Notes: generated from the sequence alone by a model not told the origin. DNA of 64,000 nt from CALMEC01 sp964531025 (GCA_964531025.1 CAZHDY010000004.1:73018-137017), one strand, 5' to 3'; positions 33,995 through 42,348 are shown, counted from the stretch's first letter. Made by a program: numbers and translations.

Positions 33995-34227
33995 TACGGC
34001 TCCACGATCTCGTCGGATGCCCCGGGGTACGGCAACTCCCGAAACCGCGCGGTGTTCGCGTACTCGACCATCTGGCTGATGGTCTCCCGCTTGATGGACT
34101 TGATCCGCGTGTCCGCCATCGCCAAGATCGCCAGCTCGTCGTCCGTTGACCGCGCGGTGAAGACGATCGCGACCAGCGGCAGACAGACCAGCAGAGCACC
34201 CACGAAAACGCCGAGCAGGAAGATCAC
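33994..34227 (-). CDS. Small single-pass membrane protein
   Basis: A 77-residue protein: an N-terminal membrane helix (IFLLGVFVGALLVCLPLVAI) followed by a charged cytosolic part (DELAILAMADTRIKSIKRET). GTG 34227 overlaps the preceding gene's stop by 4 nt and follows AGGAAGGAG. No known family. Its place in the ladder next to a transfer-type operon suggests a membrane accessory role in element transfer. Confidence 0.7.
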   Translation of the reverse strand: MIFLLGVFVGALLVCLPLVAIVFTARSTDDELAILAMADTRIKSIKRETISQMVEYANTARFRELPYPGASDEIVEP

Positions 34228-34532
34228 GATCCCACACTCCTTCCTGACCGCAGCACCACTTCGGCTATTGACGCCACGCCGCAGTCGGCGATCTGCTTCA
34301 ACCGCTCGCCGGACTGCGGGCTGCGCGCGAACAGCAGTGCCTCGATCTCCGAGATCTGTGAGACCTCCATCAGCGCGCCCTGCGTGATGGTGCTGACCGC
34401 GTCGACCTTGGCCAGTTCACGAGCCGCGATGACGGCGCCAGCTGCTCGCGCCGACGCAACCTCACGAGCGAGCATCCGCTCGACACGCGTCGGCAGCAGG
34501 GTGCCGCCGGCAGGGACAAGAGACTTCGACAT
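34224..34532 (-). CDS. Small helical protein of the element ladder
   Basis: A 102-residue soluble protein (MSKSLVPAGGTLLPTRVERM; central LAREVASARAAGAVIAARE; ending in EVVLRSGRSVGS). It appears largely alpha-helical, with a GERLKQIADCGVASIAEVV segment. The ATG shares bases with the upstream TGA (TGATG), and GGAGG lies just upstream. Similar proteins are seen beside VirD4-like genes of actinobacterial elements, but I cannot assign a function. Confidence 0.7.
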   Translation of the reverse strand: MSKSLVPAGGTLLPTRVERMLAREVASARAAGAVIAARELAKVDAVSTITQGALMEVSQISEIEALLFARSPQSGERLKQIADCGVASIAEVVLRSGRSVGS

Positions 34533-34717
34533 CAGGCCGCCTCCTTTCCGAACATCCCAGTGTTACGGCGCCGAGCACGCTGCACGGACAAGGGCGACTC
34601 CTCCAGTGGGACCGCTCCGCCGTCATCCGCCCAGCGATCCAGTTCAATCGCCCAGCCCCGATCGCGGACGTACCGAGCGTCTGAACGCTCGATCGACCGC
34701 CTCGTGTGGTCCGTCAT
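34532..34717 (-). CDS. First small protein of the element ladder
   Basis: A 61-residue basic protein (MTDHTRRSIERSDARYVRDR, ending RRRNTGMFGKEAA). It is preceded by GGAGG 5-6 nt upstream of ATG 34717, and its TGA overlaps the next ATG. This starts the four-gene overlapping ladder that reads left. Divergent from the unknown gene at 34836. No family recognised. Confidence 0.65.
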   Translation of the reverse strand: MTDHTRRSIERSDARYVRDRGWAIELDRWADDGGAVPLEESPLSVQRARRRNTGMFGKEAA

Positions 34718-34835
34718 CTATTCCTCCGATCTCTCCGGGACACCGGCAACTGCAACACGCCGCCCATGCCCCTGATTGCTTGAGAAGGAGGATCTGTGGT
34801 GCCAGTGGGGAGAAACGGGTGCCAGACTGGGGTAG

Positions 34836-35885
34836 TTGACCGAGCCGGCCAAACCCGACCCCCGAGCCCTAGCCGCCGAGTTGGCGGGACTCACACGCAG
34901 CGGCGCCACCACGGAAGCACTCCGCGACTGTCCCGCGCTGCTGTCGCTCCAACTCGTCGCCGCGAAGTCCGCGAGCACTGACAACGCTGACCTCGCCGTG
35001 GCCGCGAGCATCGTGCTCCGAGAGGCCTGCGCCAGCGTCGACGAACAGCAGCACGGACCCGCCGCCGTTGTGCTCGCACTCGCCCAAGGCACACGCGGAA
35101 GCCTCCTCAAAGACAGACGACGGCAAGCAGCCAACGCACTCAATGTGTCGGACGAACACTTCAGGAAGAATCGGGAGGAACTGCTCCTCGAAGCAGTGGC
35201 CGACGAGATCTACGCCGCCGATAGCGCCTACCGCCTTCGGCATCGTCACCGGACGGAACGACAGCGGGAGCCGATTGACTCACGACTCGGCATCGACTGG
35301 CGCGCCCAGCACCAGAGCTACCGCCGAATCTGGACGCCCATCACGGGCGTCCGCAACGACCTACCGTTCCTCGTCGAGTACCTGCAGGACGAAGACCAGT
35401 ACTACGACGAGATCTGTGACCGGCTCTGCAGCATCTCGTGGCACTACGCACGGTTCAGCACCGCGCTGGAGCAGTTCGTAGAGGAACAAGGCGGACTCTG
35501 GCTGCTCGCCGATATGGAGACAGAGATCGCCGCAGCTGACGCCGTCTACCGGCTCGTCACGCTCGCACCGCTCGGTGCGATGGACATCTCATGGCTCCGC
35601 CAGCTCCTCGCCGAAGCCACGAACCACGAGCTAGAGCCGTTCAGCGACCTCCTGATCGAGGCAGGCGAACGACGACGCGAGCTGATGGGGTGCTGGGTGC
35701 GGTGGGCATCCGAGTGCGACTGCCGGTCAGCCGACGAGCCGCGATGCGACCGGCACCGGTGGGAGGCAGCGGCGGACGAGTTCATCCGGCTGATCGATGA
35801 GGATTGGTATCGGGTGGCGGATTGGTACCGGCGGATCCAGACTTGCTTCCGGCCTCCGCCCGGTTCAGCGGCCTCCATGCTCTAA
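34836..35885 (+). CDS. Unknown cytosolic protein with an N-terminal HTH-like region
   Basis: A 349-residue protein. Residues about 75-120 (LALAQGTRGSLLKDRRRQAA, NALNVSDEHFRKNREELLLE) resemble a small HTH-like module common in actinobacterial proteins of unknown function. The rest is helical, with acidic and aromatic residues (LVEYLQDEDQYYDEICDRLC) and a Cys/His cluster near the end (CDCRSADEPRCDRH) that may bind zinc. TTG 34836 follows a TAG directly; no good ribosome site is visible, so the true start could be further in. Function unknown. Confidence 0.6.
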   Translation: MTEPAKPDPRALAAELAGLTRSGATTEALRDCPALLSLQLVAAKSASTDNADLAVAASIVLREACASVDEQQHGPAAVVLALAQGTRGSLLKDRRRQAANALNVSDEHFRKNREELLLEAVADEIYAADSAYRLRHRHRTERQREPIDSRLGIDWRAQHQSYRRIWTPITGVRNDLPFLVEYLQDEDQYYDEICDRLCSISWHYARFSTALEQFVEEQGGLWLLADMETEIAAADAVYRLVTLAPLGAMDISWLRQLLAEATNHELEPFSDLLIEAGERRRELMGCWVRWASECDCRSADEPRCDRHRWEAAADEFIRLIDEDWYRVADWYRRIQTCFRPPPGSAASML

Positions 35886-36051
35886 GATGGGTCGCCTTGC
35901 ACTTCAAGGTTCGAAGCGACATGCCTACCATTCCCTCTGCTCAGTCATTCATTCCGCGCCTACGCATCTGCGCACGCCATTTCGTCGGAGGATTGTGCAT
36001 CTCTATGTCTGGCTCATTCGGGGACACTGCCGATCGTCGTCGACTGTCCCT

Positions 36052-37569
36052 ATGAGCTTCGCCCTCCATCGACAGGGGCACCGAAAGCAGGTATACGACC
36101 TTGTCGGGCGGATTGCTTCTGCCGAAAAGGTCACTGTAGTTCTCGGTGCGGGGGCCTCGGTTGAGGCTGGCCTTCCGGACTGGAATGGACTAGTTACGCA
36201 GGCGCTGTCGACAGCATCCCAGCACCTATTCGCAGATGACGCTATTTCTGCAGGCGAATGGCGAGACGCTGTACTCAGGACGGAAACGCTCCCAGGGGCT
36301 TTGAGTGTGGCCAGTTCGGTGCTACAGGATGCCTACGACGCATTACTCCCCGACTGGATTTATGGCCCGGACCGCCTCACTTGCTCGAAAGTGCCTGGCC
36401 CCATCCTGCGGGCAGTCGCGGAACTAGCATATGTCTATGGCACTTCTCTCAGAATCGCAACTACAAACTATGACCTCTTGATTGAGAAGGCCTTGGTCGA
36501 AGACGATCGGATCACACTGGCACCCTACGCTCAGTATGGTTACAGCCAGAAGCGCCCCGATGGCCTCTCTGTCTGCCATCTCCACGGCTACGTAAGCGAA
36601 GACGGCAAGGAAGACCCAGCCCATCCCCTCTCTACGGATGCCCACTACCACGAGAGTAGTCGACCATCATCTTGGCAGACAGCCTACTTTGACGAAGCGC
36701 TGTCCGATAGCACGTGTCTGTTCCTCGGGACCAGCCTTCTAGACCAAGACGTTCGCGGATTTCTTGCTCGCTCGGACAAGCGCAACGGCCCACGGCCAGC
36801 AGTCATCTTCGTACGCGAAGACAGCCTTAAGATATCCGATTCTGCTCGCAGGAAGTTCGAGGATCGACTACGCGATCGCTGGGTCTCGCAGGGCGTCGAC
36901 GCGTTCTTCCTTGACTATTTTGGCGATGTGTCCATCTTTCTCCGTGAGCTCGCCTTTGCACGCGCACAGCCAGGCGGTGATAGACAGACTCCCTACGTGA
37001 GCTTGTTTGAGCGCTCTGCGCAGTGGATCGAAGCATTTGATAGGGAAGTTCTCGGACTCGACAAGGTTGACGACGGCTTTCTCCGCCTTCAAGGATCGCT
37101 GAGCCGGGATCTAAGGAAGGTTCTGAAGCAGTGCGAAGACGACATAGCTCAGCGCTACGCTAACTTCAGTTTGGATGCGCGCGCCTTATCGGTGTGGATA
37201 TGCACTAGCGATGGCAAGCGAATGAGACGCGCCGTAATGAGCGATCGCTTTCAGGTCGATCCGAGCACAATGGACAATTTTCCTTTCCACGGCGGCCATC
37301 AGCCCCCAGCCCTCTTGGCAAGGCGCGCGAACCGCCGACACGAGAAGGCATATGACCCTGGCTCTAAGACGCGCTGGCACTATGCGGTGGCAGTCCCGCT
37401 AGATATTGCAACCGATGGAGGCCGGCTTCCCGTCGCTGCGCTGACGCTCGGAGTGAGATGCACCGACCATCTTGATCTCGACGCTTGCAGAGCATTGGTT
37501 GATGCGTGTGCTGCGAGCTTGCTTCGTCAGTCGTTCTTGACACAATCCGTCGATCGAGTGCTACAATGA
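36052..37569 (+). CDS. SIR2-domain protein with C-terminal GAF-like region
   Basis: A 505-residue protein. Residues 25-290 form a SIR2_2-type NAD-binding fold: VTVVLGAGASVEAGLPDW (31-44), ATTNYDLLIEKAL with Asn139 and Asp141, CHLHGY with His178, and CLFLGTSLLDQDVRGF. SIR2 domains of this type act as NADases in several anti-phage systems (Thoeris ThsA, DSR, pAgo-associated). The C-terminal ~170 residues resemble a GAF-type sensor (ARALSVWICTSDGKRMRRAV, PSTMDNFPFHGGHQPP). A GTG at 35995 with GGAGG 3 nt upstream is an alternative start. Local GC is lower than the surroundings. Confidence 0.8.
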   Translation: MSFALHRQGHRKQVYDLVGRIASAEKVTVVLGAGASVEAGLPDWNGLVTQALSTASQHLFADDAISAGEWRDAVLRTETLPGALSVASSVLQDAYDALLPDWIYGPDRLTCSKVPGPILRAVAELAYVYGTSLRIATTNYDLLIEKALVEDDRITLAPYAQYGYSQKRPDGLSVCHLHGYVSEDGKEDPAHPLSTDAHYHESSRPSSWQTAYFDEALSDSTCLFLGTSLLDQDVRGFLARSDKRNGPRPAVIFVREDSLKISDSARRKFEDRLRDRWVSQGVDAFFLDYFGDVSIFLRELAFARAQPGGDRQTPYVSLFERSAQWIEAFDREVLGLDKVDDGFLRLQGSLSRDLRKVLKQCEDDIAQRYANFSLDARALSVWICTSDGKRMRRAVMSDRFQVDPSTMDNFPFHGGHQPPALLARRANRRHEKAYDPGSKTRWHYAVAVPLDIATDGGRLPVAALTLGVRCTDHLDLDACRALVDACAASLLRQSFLTQSVDRVLQ

Positions 37570-37591
37570 AGGTCGTAATGGGAGACATGGC

Positions 37592-37843
37592 ATGGAAGCC
37601 AACAACTCGGCTATGGAGGAGCCTCCGATGAGTGAAACGCTTGGACCGTATCTCATCCGAGGCGCCCGCGGACCTGTTCCGAATCCCGATCTTCAGGCTG
37701 TACGCAGGATCTTGTACCTGTCTGATAGTGAAGATGATCATAAGCAGGCCGACATACTCGGTGTTCTGGACGAACTTGCGGATGAGATTCGAGAGGAGCG
37801 CCTAAGGCAAGGGGCAAAGCCGCGGGATAAGCACGAGCAGTAG
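37592..37843 (+). CDS. Small acidic partner of the SIR2-domain protein
   Basis: An 83-residue protein starting 22 nt after the SIR2 gene, with GGGAG upstream of ATG 37592. It has a disordered-looking start, then LGPYLIRGARGPVPNPDLQA and a charged helix HKQADILGVLDELADEIREE. No family recognised. The tight spacing and shared low GC suggest it is an inhibitor, adaptor or activator of the SIR2 protein. Confidence 0.62.
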   Translation: MEANNSAMEEPPMSETLGPYLIRGARGPVPNPDLQAVRRILYLSDSEDDHKQADILGVLDELADEIREERLRQGAKPRDKHEQ

Positions 37844-37949
37844 GGATGCTGCTGGGCGTGGTATCGACAGAAGTGCGCCGCCCTACTCGAGGCACGGATC
37901 GGCTCCGATCTGTCACCTGACACAGTCTGAACCGACTAGGCATACGCAC

Positions 37950-39047
37950 CTACTCAACTAAGCGCAGGCTTGGTGGAACGGGAGTACCAGCCGGGCGTCC
38001 TGTGTCTCCACTCGGAAGCTGTGCGAGACCGAAAGTCAGCGACCGAATCTCGCTGACGGGCACGGAGAGCACCTCGGCGATTGCCTTCAGCTCAGTGCCA
38101 GTCTCGGCCAGGTCGGCGAGCACAAGTTCGAGAAGACGGGAGCTTTCACGAGGCAGTCTGTCGGGTTCCTGCGTGCGCCAGCCCCGAGCCCCCAGCTGCT
38201 GGAAGATCAAGCGGTAGTTCCAGTCCGAAAGAAGACCCAGGCGGTGGAGGCGCACTGCCGCTGCGGCGATCGACACTCCCCACTGCTTCTTGATGGCCAA
38301 GGCTGTGCTGAGGGTCACCGGACCAGATACAGCCGCCACCGTTGCATTGGCGGGCATGAGGAACGCCGAAGCGAAGTCGTTGGCTTCGCGTTCCGCATCC
38401 TTGTTCCGTGAGAGCTGCTCGCGCCGGTGAAGGACGAGGTGACCGAGTTCGTGGGCGGCATCGAAGCGGCTGCGTTCTCCGCTCTTGATGGTGTTCAGGA
38501 AGACGAACGGAACCGCTCCATCCCACATGCAGAACGCATCCATCTCGGTGCACTCCTCGACGAGGGAGAACACACGAACACCATGAGCTTCCAGCAACTG
38601 GACCATGTTGAGGATCGGTCCTTGTCCCAGCCCCCACGCTCGACGGACAGCTTCGGCAGCTTGCTCGGGTGAGGCGCCCGTGTGTTCGGGAATGACTGGT
38701 ACGGGGAGTTCGTACTCCTTCTCCATCCACCGAGACAGCATCCTCGCCACCGATGCCGCCGCTAACGCGGCGTCCCGATCACGGGCGCGGAGACGACTCA
38801 AAGAGCGGAAGCTGACCGCATCGGGCTCGACCGGTTCTAGGTCCGGCAAGTAGAAGAAGTCCTCCGGAAACCGGAGCGCACGAGCGATGGCGCTCACCAT
38901 CTCGCCGGTCGGCGTCTCTTTCCCCGACTGGAACTGCGAGATGCGAGTGGCAGACGAGCCCACGCGCTCGGCGAGTTCCTTGAGTGTCATTCGGCGGCGA
39001 GCGCGGGCAACGCCTAGACGTGATGGAGCGAACTCATTCGTCGTCAT
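37950..39047 (-). CDS. XRE-family regulator fused to ImmA/IrrE peptidase domain
   Basis: A 365-residue protein. Residues 12-70 are an XRE helix-turn-helix (ARRRMTLKELAERVGSSATR). The middle holds the zinc peptidase motif RSRFDAAHELGHLVLHRREQ (HExxH) with EREANDFASAFLMPA as the third-ligand helix. The C-terminal ~100 residues are helical. Such fusions sense a signal and act as regulators of mobile elements or toxin-antitoxin-like pairs. Its ATG overlaps the stop of the upstream unknown gene by 4 nt. Confidence 0.88.
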   Translation of the reverse strand: MTTNEFAPSRLGVARARRRMTLKELAERVGSSATRISQFQSGKETPTGEMVSAIARALRFPEDFFYLPDLEPVEPDAVSFRSLSRLRARDRDAALAAASVARMLSRWMEKEYELPVPVIPEHTGASPEQAAEAVRRAWGLGQGPILNMVQLLEAHGVRVFSLVEECTEMDAFCMWDGAVPFVFLNTIKSGERSRFDAAHELGHLVLHRREQLSRNKDAEREANDFASAFLMPANATVAAVSGPVTLSTALAIKKQWGVSIAAAAVRLHRLGLLSDWNYRLIFQQLGARGWRTQEPDRLPRESSRLLELVLADLAETGTELKAIAEVLSVPVSEIRSLTFGLAQLPSGDTGRPAGTPVPPSLRLVE

Positions 39048-39706
39048 GACTTTCGGCGGCGCACGTGAATGGCGGGCGTCGGCGTGGGGACCGGAACGGC
39101 GGTAATACTGCCGCCACCCGTGATGTCCGTGTCAGGAAGGAGGATGCGCTTGTACCACTCCGTGATCCGCCGACTTTGGTCGTGCCCAGACGGAATGGAT
39201 AATTCAGCCCTGACGACACCCTTCGCCTTGTCAAAGAAGTGGAGCAGCGCATAGTTGACGGGCCCGACCACCTGCGCCGGCATCGCACCTCGCAGCTCGG
39301 GAATGACCAGCTGCGGCTGGACGATGTCCTGCCTTGCCTGCCGAAGCCCTTCGCCGCCACGCGGGTAGCGCGAGTGGGGCATCACATCGGGAATGCCAGT
39401 GGCCTCGTCGCCCGCCATGACGTTGATCCGCCAGAGCCCGTTCGGCGAGACAGTCCACTCCATGTTCCTCTCACGCTCGGCATACCACCCATTCGACCTC
39501 GTCTGGTGGCGTACACCAGCAACCACCCACATGTACATCAACTGCCCCATTGACCCCAGAGGGTGATCGTCGTCAAGCTCCATGGCCTGCGCCGCGGCAA
39601 GGGCAAGGGGCTCCTGCAACTGCGACGGGACGAGACCGAGGCCGGCCAGATGCTCAATGGCGCTGCCGCCGGAGACCTCTACGAATGCGTGGTCAGAAGA
39701 ATCCAT
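39044..39706 (-). CDS. Unknown protein coupled to the XRE-ImmA gene
   Basis: A 220-residue protein of no family I recognise. It starts MDSSDHAFVEVSGGSAIEHL, has an aromatic middle (MYMWVVAGVRHQTRSNGWYA) and a Pro/Thr-rich tail ending HVRRRKS. It overlaps the XRE-ImmA gene by 4 nt, so the two are made together; it may be the toxin, substrate or cofactor of that pair. A promoter TCGACG-17-TACCCT (-10 at 39719-39714) puts transcription start at or next to the ATG, suggesting a leaderless mRNA. Confidence 0.62.
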   Translation of the reverse strand: MDSSDHAFVEVSGGSAIEHLAGLGLVPSQLQEPLALAAAQAMELDDDHPLGSMGQLMYMWVVAGVRHQTRSNGWYAERERNMEWTVSPNGLWRINVMAGDEATGIPDVMPHSRYPRGGEGLRQARQDIVQPQLVIPELRGAMPAQVVGPVNYALLHFFDKAKGVVRAELSIPSGHDQSRRITEWYKRILLPDTDITGGGSITAVPVPTPTPAIHVRRRKS

Positions 39707-39778
39707 GCGCCGGAGGGTAGCACCCCTCTCGGATGACGTCGAAAAATTTTCGGACGGATGGTTCCGCGCATCCCGCAT

Positions 39779-39795
39779 GTTACAATCGTTACAAG
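39779..39795. promoter_or_regulatory. Divergent promoter region with GTTACAA direct repeat
   Basis: GTTACAA occurs at 39779-39785 and again at 39788-39794, 9 bp apart, directly before the ATG at 39797. TACAAT (39781-39786) could be the -10 box of the rightward gene, which would again be nearly leaderless. Confidence 0.4.
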
Positions 39796-39796
39796 T

Positions 39797-40915
39797 ATGC
39801 AGGATCTCATTTCGCGGCTCCACCGGCTGAAGACCATCCTCGCCAGCTTGGTGCTTACCACCGCTGGCGGTGTTCTGATTGCCCTCGGTCGGGGCTCTCT
39901 TGGAGAGGGGTGGGCGTCTTGGCTGCCGTGGCAGGAGCTTGGCTCCATCCTAATTGGCGCCGGCGTCCTCGGGATCTGGCTCGACCAGTACTTTCGCCGC
40001 GAAGAGCAGGCCAGCCGCGACCTCCAGCTCCGCACGATCCTGCGTGATGAGGCTCCCGCCATGCGGGATGCCGTGCTTGACGCGTTTGCGGCCAACCGGG
40101 AAGACCTGATCCGCGTTGCGACCCCTGAGACGCTTGATCAGATCGCCGAGAACACACTCGCTCTCCGCCTCGGGGACGAACAGTTCGCCAACGAGGTGTT
40201 CTCCTCCATCCATCATCAAGCTGTGCTCGCCACAGAGCGCTGGTTCGATGCCTCGGTCTCGATCGATCTCGCACCGATGCCGTCGGCTCCGGAGTTCTTC
40301 TCGGTCACGACTCGGTGGGAGTACACCACTACGCCGGCGCATGCACAGCGGCAGTTCGTCTGCTTGTCCGATCGGACGGAGTATGCGGAGCTTGCGCAGG
40401 CTCGCTCCGGCGCCTCGGCGTGGTTCTTCAAACCAGACGACCGATTCTCAGCCAGCGATCGCGACGCCTTCGAGCTGGTTCAGTTCACCGTCGACGGCCA
40501 AGAGCGGCCGATTCGACGTTCCAGCCGCAAGGACTGCCAGGCGTACACGGTCACCATCGGCGAGGAATACGGTGACGAACCAGTCACCGTCTCCTACACA
40601 CTGCGGACGGTCACGCGGACAACCGGCCACGTCTTGTTCTTTGAGGTCGAGCAACCGACACGCGATCTCTCCTTCGATCTGGATTACACGGGCTGCGGCA
40701 TCGAGCGCATCAGCGCGCTGGATCTCGTTCCATCTATCCGACCGACCCGCATCGAACACACACCCGACGAGGTGCTGCCGAAGGGCGTTCGCGTCGAGAT
40801 TGACGGCTGGACATTCCCGCGTTCGGGCGTCGCTTTTGTCTGGACACTTGCATCCGAGGTGGCGAAGTCTCCGCTACCCCCCCCAACAGCTCCTTCCGCC
40901 GCTTCGCGCCGCTGA
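39797..40915 (+). CDS. Two-TM membrane protein with beta-rich C-terminal domain
   Basis: A 372-residue protein. Two transmembrane helices lie at about 13-31 (TILASLVLTTAGGVLIALG) and 45-62 (WQELGSILIGAGVLGIWL), followed by a charged helical linker and a long beta-strand-rich C-terminal region (QAYTVTIGEEYGDEPVTVSY, GHVLFFEVEQPTRDLSFDLD). I recognise no family. Two helices plus a beta-rich domain is an arrangement also seen in some abortive-infection effectors, but length and sequence do not let me claim that. Divergent from the XRE-ImmA pair. Confidence 0.6.
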   Translation: MQDLISRLHRLKTILASLVLTTAGGVLIALGRGSLGEGWASWLPWQELGSILIGAGVLGIWLDQYFRREEQASRDLQLRTILRDEAPAMRDAVLDAFAANREDLIRVATPETLDQIAENTLALRLGDEQFANEVFSSIHHQAVLATERWFDASVSIDLAPMPSAPEFFSVTTRWEYTTTPAHAQRQFVCLSDRTEYAELAQARSGASAWFFKPDDRFSASDRDAFELVQFTVDGQERPIRRSSRKDCQAYTVTIGEEYGDEPVTVSYTLRTVTRTTGHVLFFEVEQPTRDLSFDLDYTGCGIERISALDLVPSIRPTRIEHTPDEVLPKGVRVEIDGWTFPRSGVAFVWTLASEVAKSPLPPPTAPSAASRR

Positions 40916-41133
40916 TACCGAGGCGGCGCCTCGCCACCGTCTAACCGGGAGACGCCACCGCTCGGAGGCTCTAGCTGCTCACTGTGTACGAGCAGCTAGA
41001 CCTGCTTGGATCAGACGATCAGCCGTTGCCTCCACCCATGGGGATCACCTCCTCTCCGCGGTCGGGATCCATACCCCGAATGATACTCATAGTCTCTGTA
41101 CTGATCGTCATCGCGGTCGCAGACTTGAGCGCG

Positions 41134-41367
41134 ATGGCCGAGAAGCTCTCAGCGGCGACGATCCAGCTCGGCGAGCGCGTCCGCACGCGGCGCCAGGAGC
41201 TTGGCCTGAACCGAGAGGAACTGGCTGCGCGCGCCAAGGTGCACTGGACCTATGTCGGTCAGGTCGAACGCGGCGAACGCAACCTCTCCCTCCGCAACAT
41301 CACCCGTCTCGCCGCCGCGCTTGACGAGGATCCCAGCGCCCTCGTCGCCGGCTTACCCGCGTGGTAG
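41134..41367 (+). CDS. XRE-family helix-turn-helix protein
   Basis: A 77-residue HTH_3 repressor-like protein: IQLGERVRTRRQELGLNREE, LAARAKVHWTYVGQVERGER and NLSLRNITRLAAALDEDPSA. ATG 41134 gives a minimal HTH protein; the frame is open upstream to 40984 with a hydrophobic stretch (MILIVSVLIVIAVADLSAM), which could instead make a membrane-tethered HTH form. Probably regulates element genes. Confidence 0.82.
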   Translation: MAEKLSAATIQLGERVRTRRQELGLNREELAARAKVHWTYVGQVERGERNLSLRNITRLAAALDEDPSALVAGLPAW

Positions 41368-41388
41368 CCAGCCCGTCCAGTGTCCCTG

Positions 41389-41404
41389 TTTCAGCCTCCT
41401 GAAA
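41389..41404. promoter_or_regulatory. Palindromic operator before the nucleotidyltransferase pair
   Basis: TTTCAG-CCTC-CTGAAA is a perfect 6-bp inverted repeat. A TAAAAT -10-like box follows at 41440-41445, 6 bp before the ATG at 41452, so the small gene's mRNA may be leaderless. Confidence 0.45.
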
Positions 41405-41451
41405 ACTGCCTGCTAATAGCGCAGAAATAGATGCCGTGGTAAAATCAAGAT

Positions 41452-41727
41452 ATGCGTAGCCATGAATCCATCAGCCACGAGCTTGGATCACAGCCGACAG
41501 AAGCCGAAGTAAAGGCAGAGCGGCTGCGGGCTTTTCTTGGGAGCGTGGAAGAGGATGACGCTGAGCTGGTTGCCTACTGGCGATCAGCCTCATCCGCCGA
41601 GCATGCCGCAGCCATGATCGATCTCGCGAACTACGCCGAGCGGATGGCGGAGCAGACCGGCCTCCACAAGGACACCGATGAGATGTTCCCGAACCTTGCA
41701 GCCATGAGGGGTGGCGGTAGCCGCTAG
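41452..41727 (+). CDS. Small protein upstream of a nucleotidyltransferase (possible antitoxin)
   Basis: A 91-residue mostly helical, acidic protein (SQPTEAEVKAERLRAFLGSV, EDDAELVAYWRSASSAEHAA). Only 3 nt separate it from the next gene, so they form one operon. Nucleotidyltransferase-type toxins are commonly preceded by a small antitoxin, which is the basis for the suggestion; no DNA-binding motif is evident. Confidence 0.6.
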   Translation: MRSHESISHELGSQPTEAEVKAERLRAFLGSVEEDDAELVAYWRSASSAEHAAAMIDLANYAERMAEQTGLHKDTDEMFPNLAAMRGGGSR

Positions 41728-41730
41728 GCC

Positions 41731-42324
41731 ATGGGTGAAGACAGCGCGCCCGCTGCTGAGGCACCACGTGAGCCAACGTGGGGCGAGAAGGTCATCCGGC
41801 TGAGCAGCGAACTGACCGCTCAAGGCGTCCCTTTCGCGTTTGGTGGGGCCATCGCCCTCAACTACCACCGCGATCCACGGTCGACCGTGGACATCGACAT
41901 CAACATCTTCCTCGCGCCCGAGGACCACGACACCGTCGTCAGCGCGCTCGATCGCCTCTACGCCCTCTCCGATAGCGGCGCCATTGACGCGAGACTCTCT
42001 GAGCGCGGCCAGACCCGCACGCAGTGGGGCCGAACCCACGTCGATCTGTTCTTCGCCAACACGGATTTCCACGCCTCCATGGCGCAGCGAGTCGTCTACG
42101 AGCAGTTCGACGATACGGCCATTCCCGTGCTCTCGATCGAGGATCTCCTCGTCTGCAAAGCCCTCTTCAATCGGCCAAAGGACTGGATCGACATCGAAGC
42201 CGTCGCCGCCAACAAACACGACAACATCGACCGCCCATACATCGAACACTGGCTCGGCCAGTTCCTCTCATACGACGACCCCCGCCTCAGCCGCCTCCGC
42301 GACGCACTTGAGCCAAAGCTATAG
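41731..42324 (+). CDS. Nucleotidyltransferase-fold protein (AbiEii/DUF6036-like)
   Basis: A 197-residue NTase-superfamily protein. The core motif is FAFGGAIALNYHRDPRSTVD followed by IDINIF (GG...R-x-T-x-DID), and THVDLFFANT supplies the third acidic residue. The helical C-terminus has EDLLVCKALFNRPKDWID. Members include AbiEii-type toxins and other element-borne NTases that modify tRNA or other targets. It forms a two-gene unit with the small acidic protein upstream. A truncated homologue of its N-terminus lies at 46.54 kb. Confidence 0.8.
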   Translation: MGEDSAPAAEAPREPTWGEKVIRLSSELTAQGVPFAFGGAIALNYHRDPRSTVDIDINIFLAPEDHDTVVSALDRLYALSDSGAIDARLSERGQTRTQWGRTHVDLFFANTDFHASMAQRVVYEQFDDTAIPVLSIEDLLVCKALFNRPKDWIDIEAVAANKHDNIDRPYIEHWLGQFLSYDDPRLSRLRDALEPKL

Positions 42325-42348
42325 GCACCGCACAAGCCGCACCAAGAC

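Noticed and set aside
34796..34981. A 61-codon frame with a good AAGGAGG site
   Set aside because: It overlaps the longer 34836 gene in another frame and has shadow composition. The ribosome site is real, however, and may mean the 34836 gene's start needs checking.
42024..42311. Frames inside the nucleotidyltransferase gene
   Set aside because: Arg/Pro-rich shadows of a gene with conserved GG and DID motifs.
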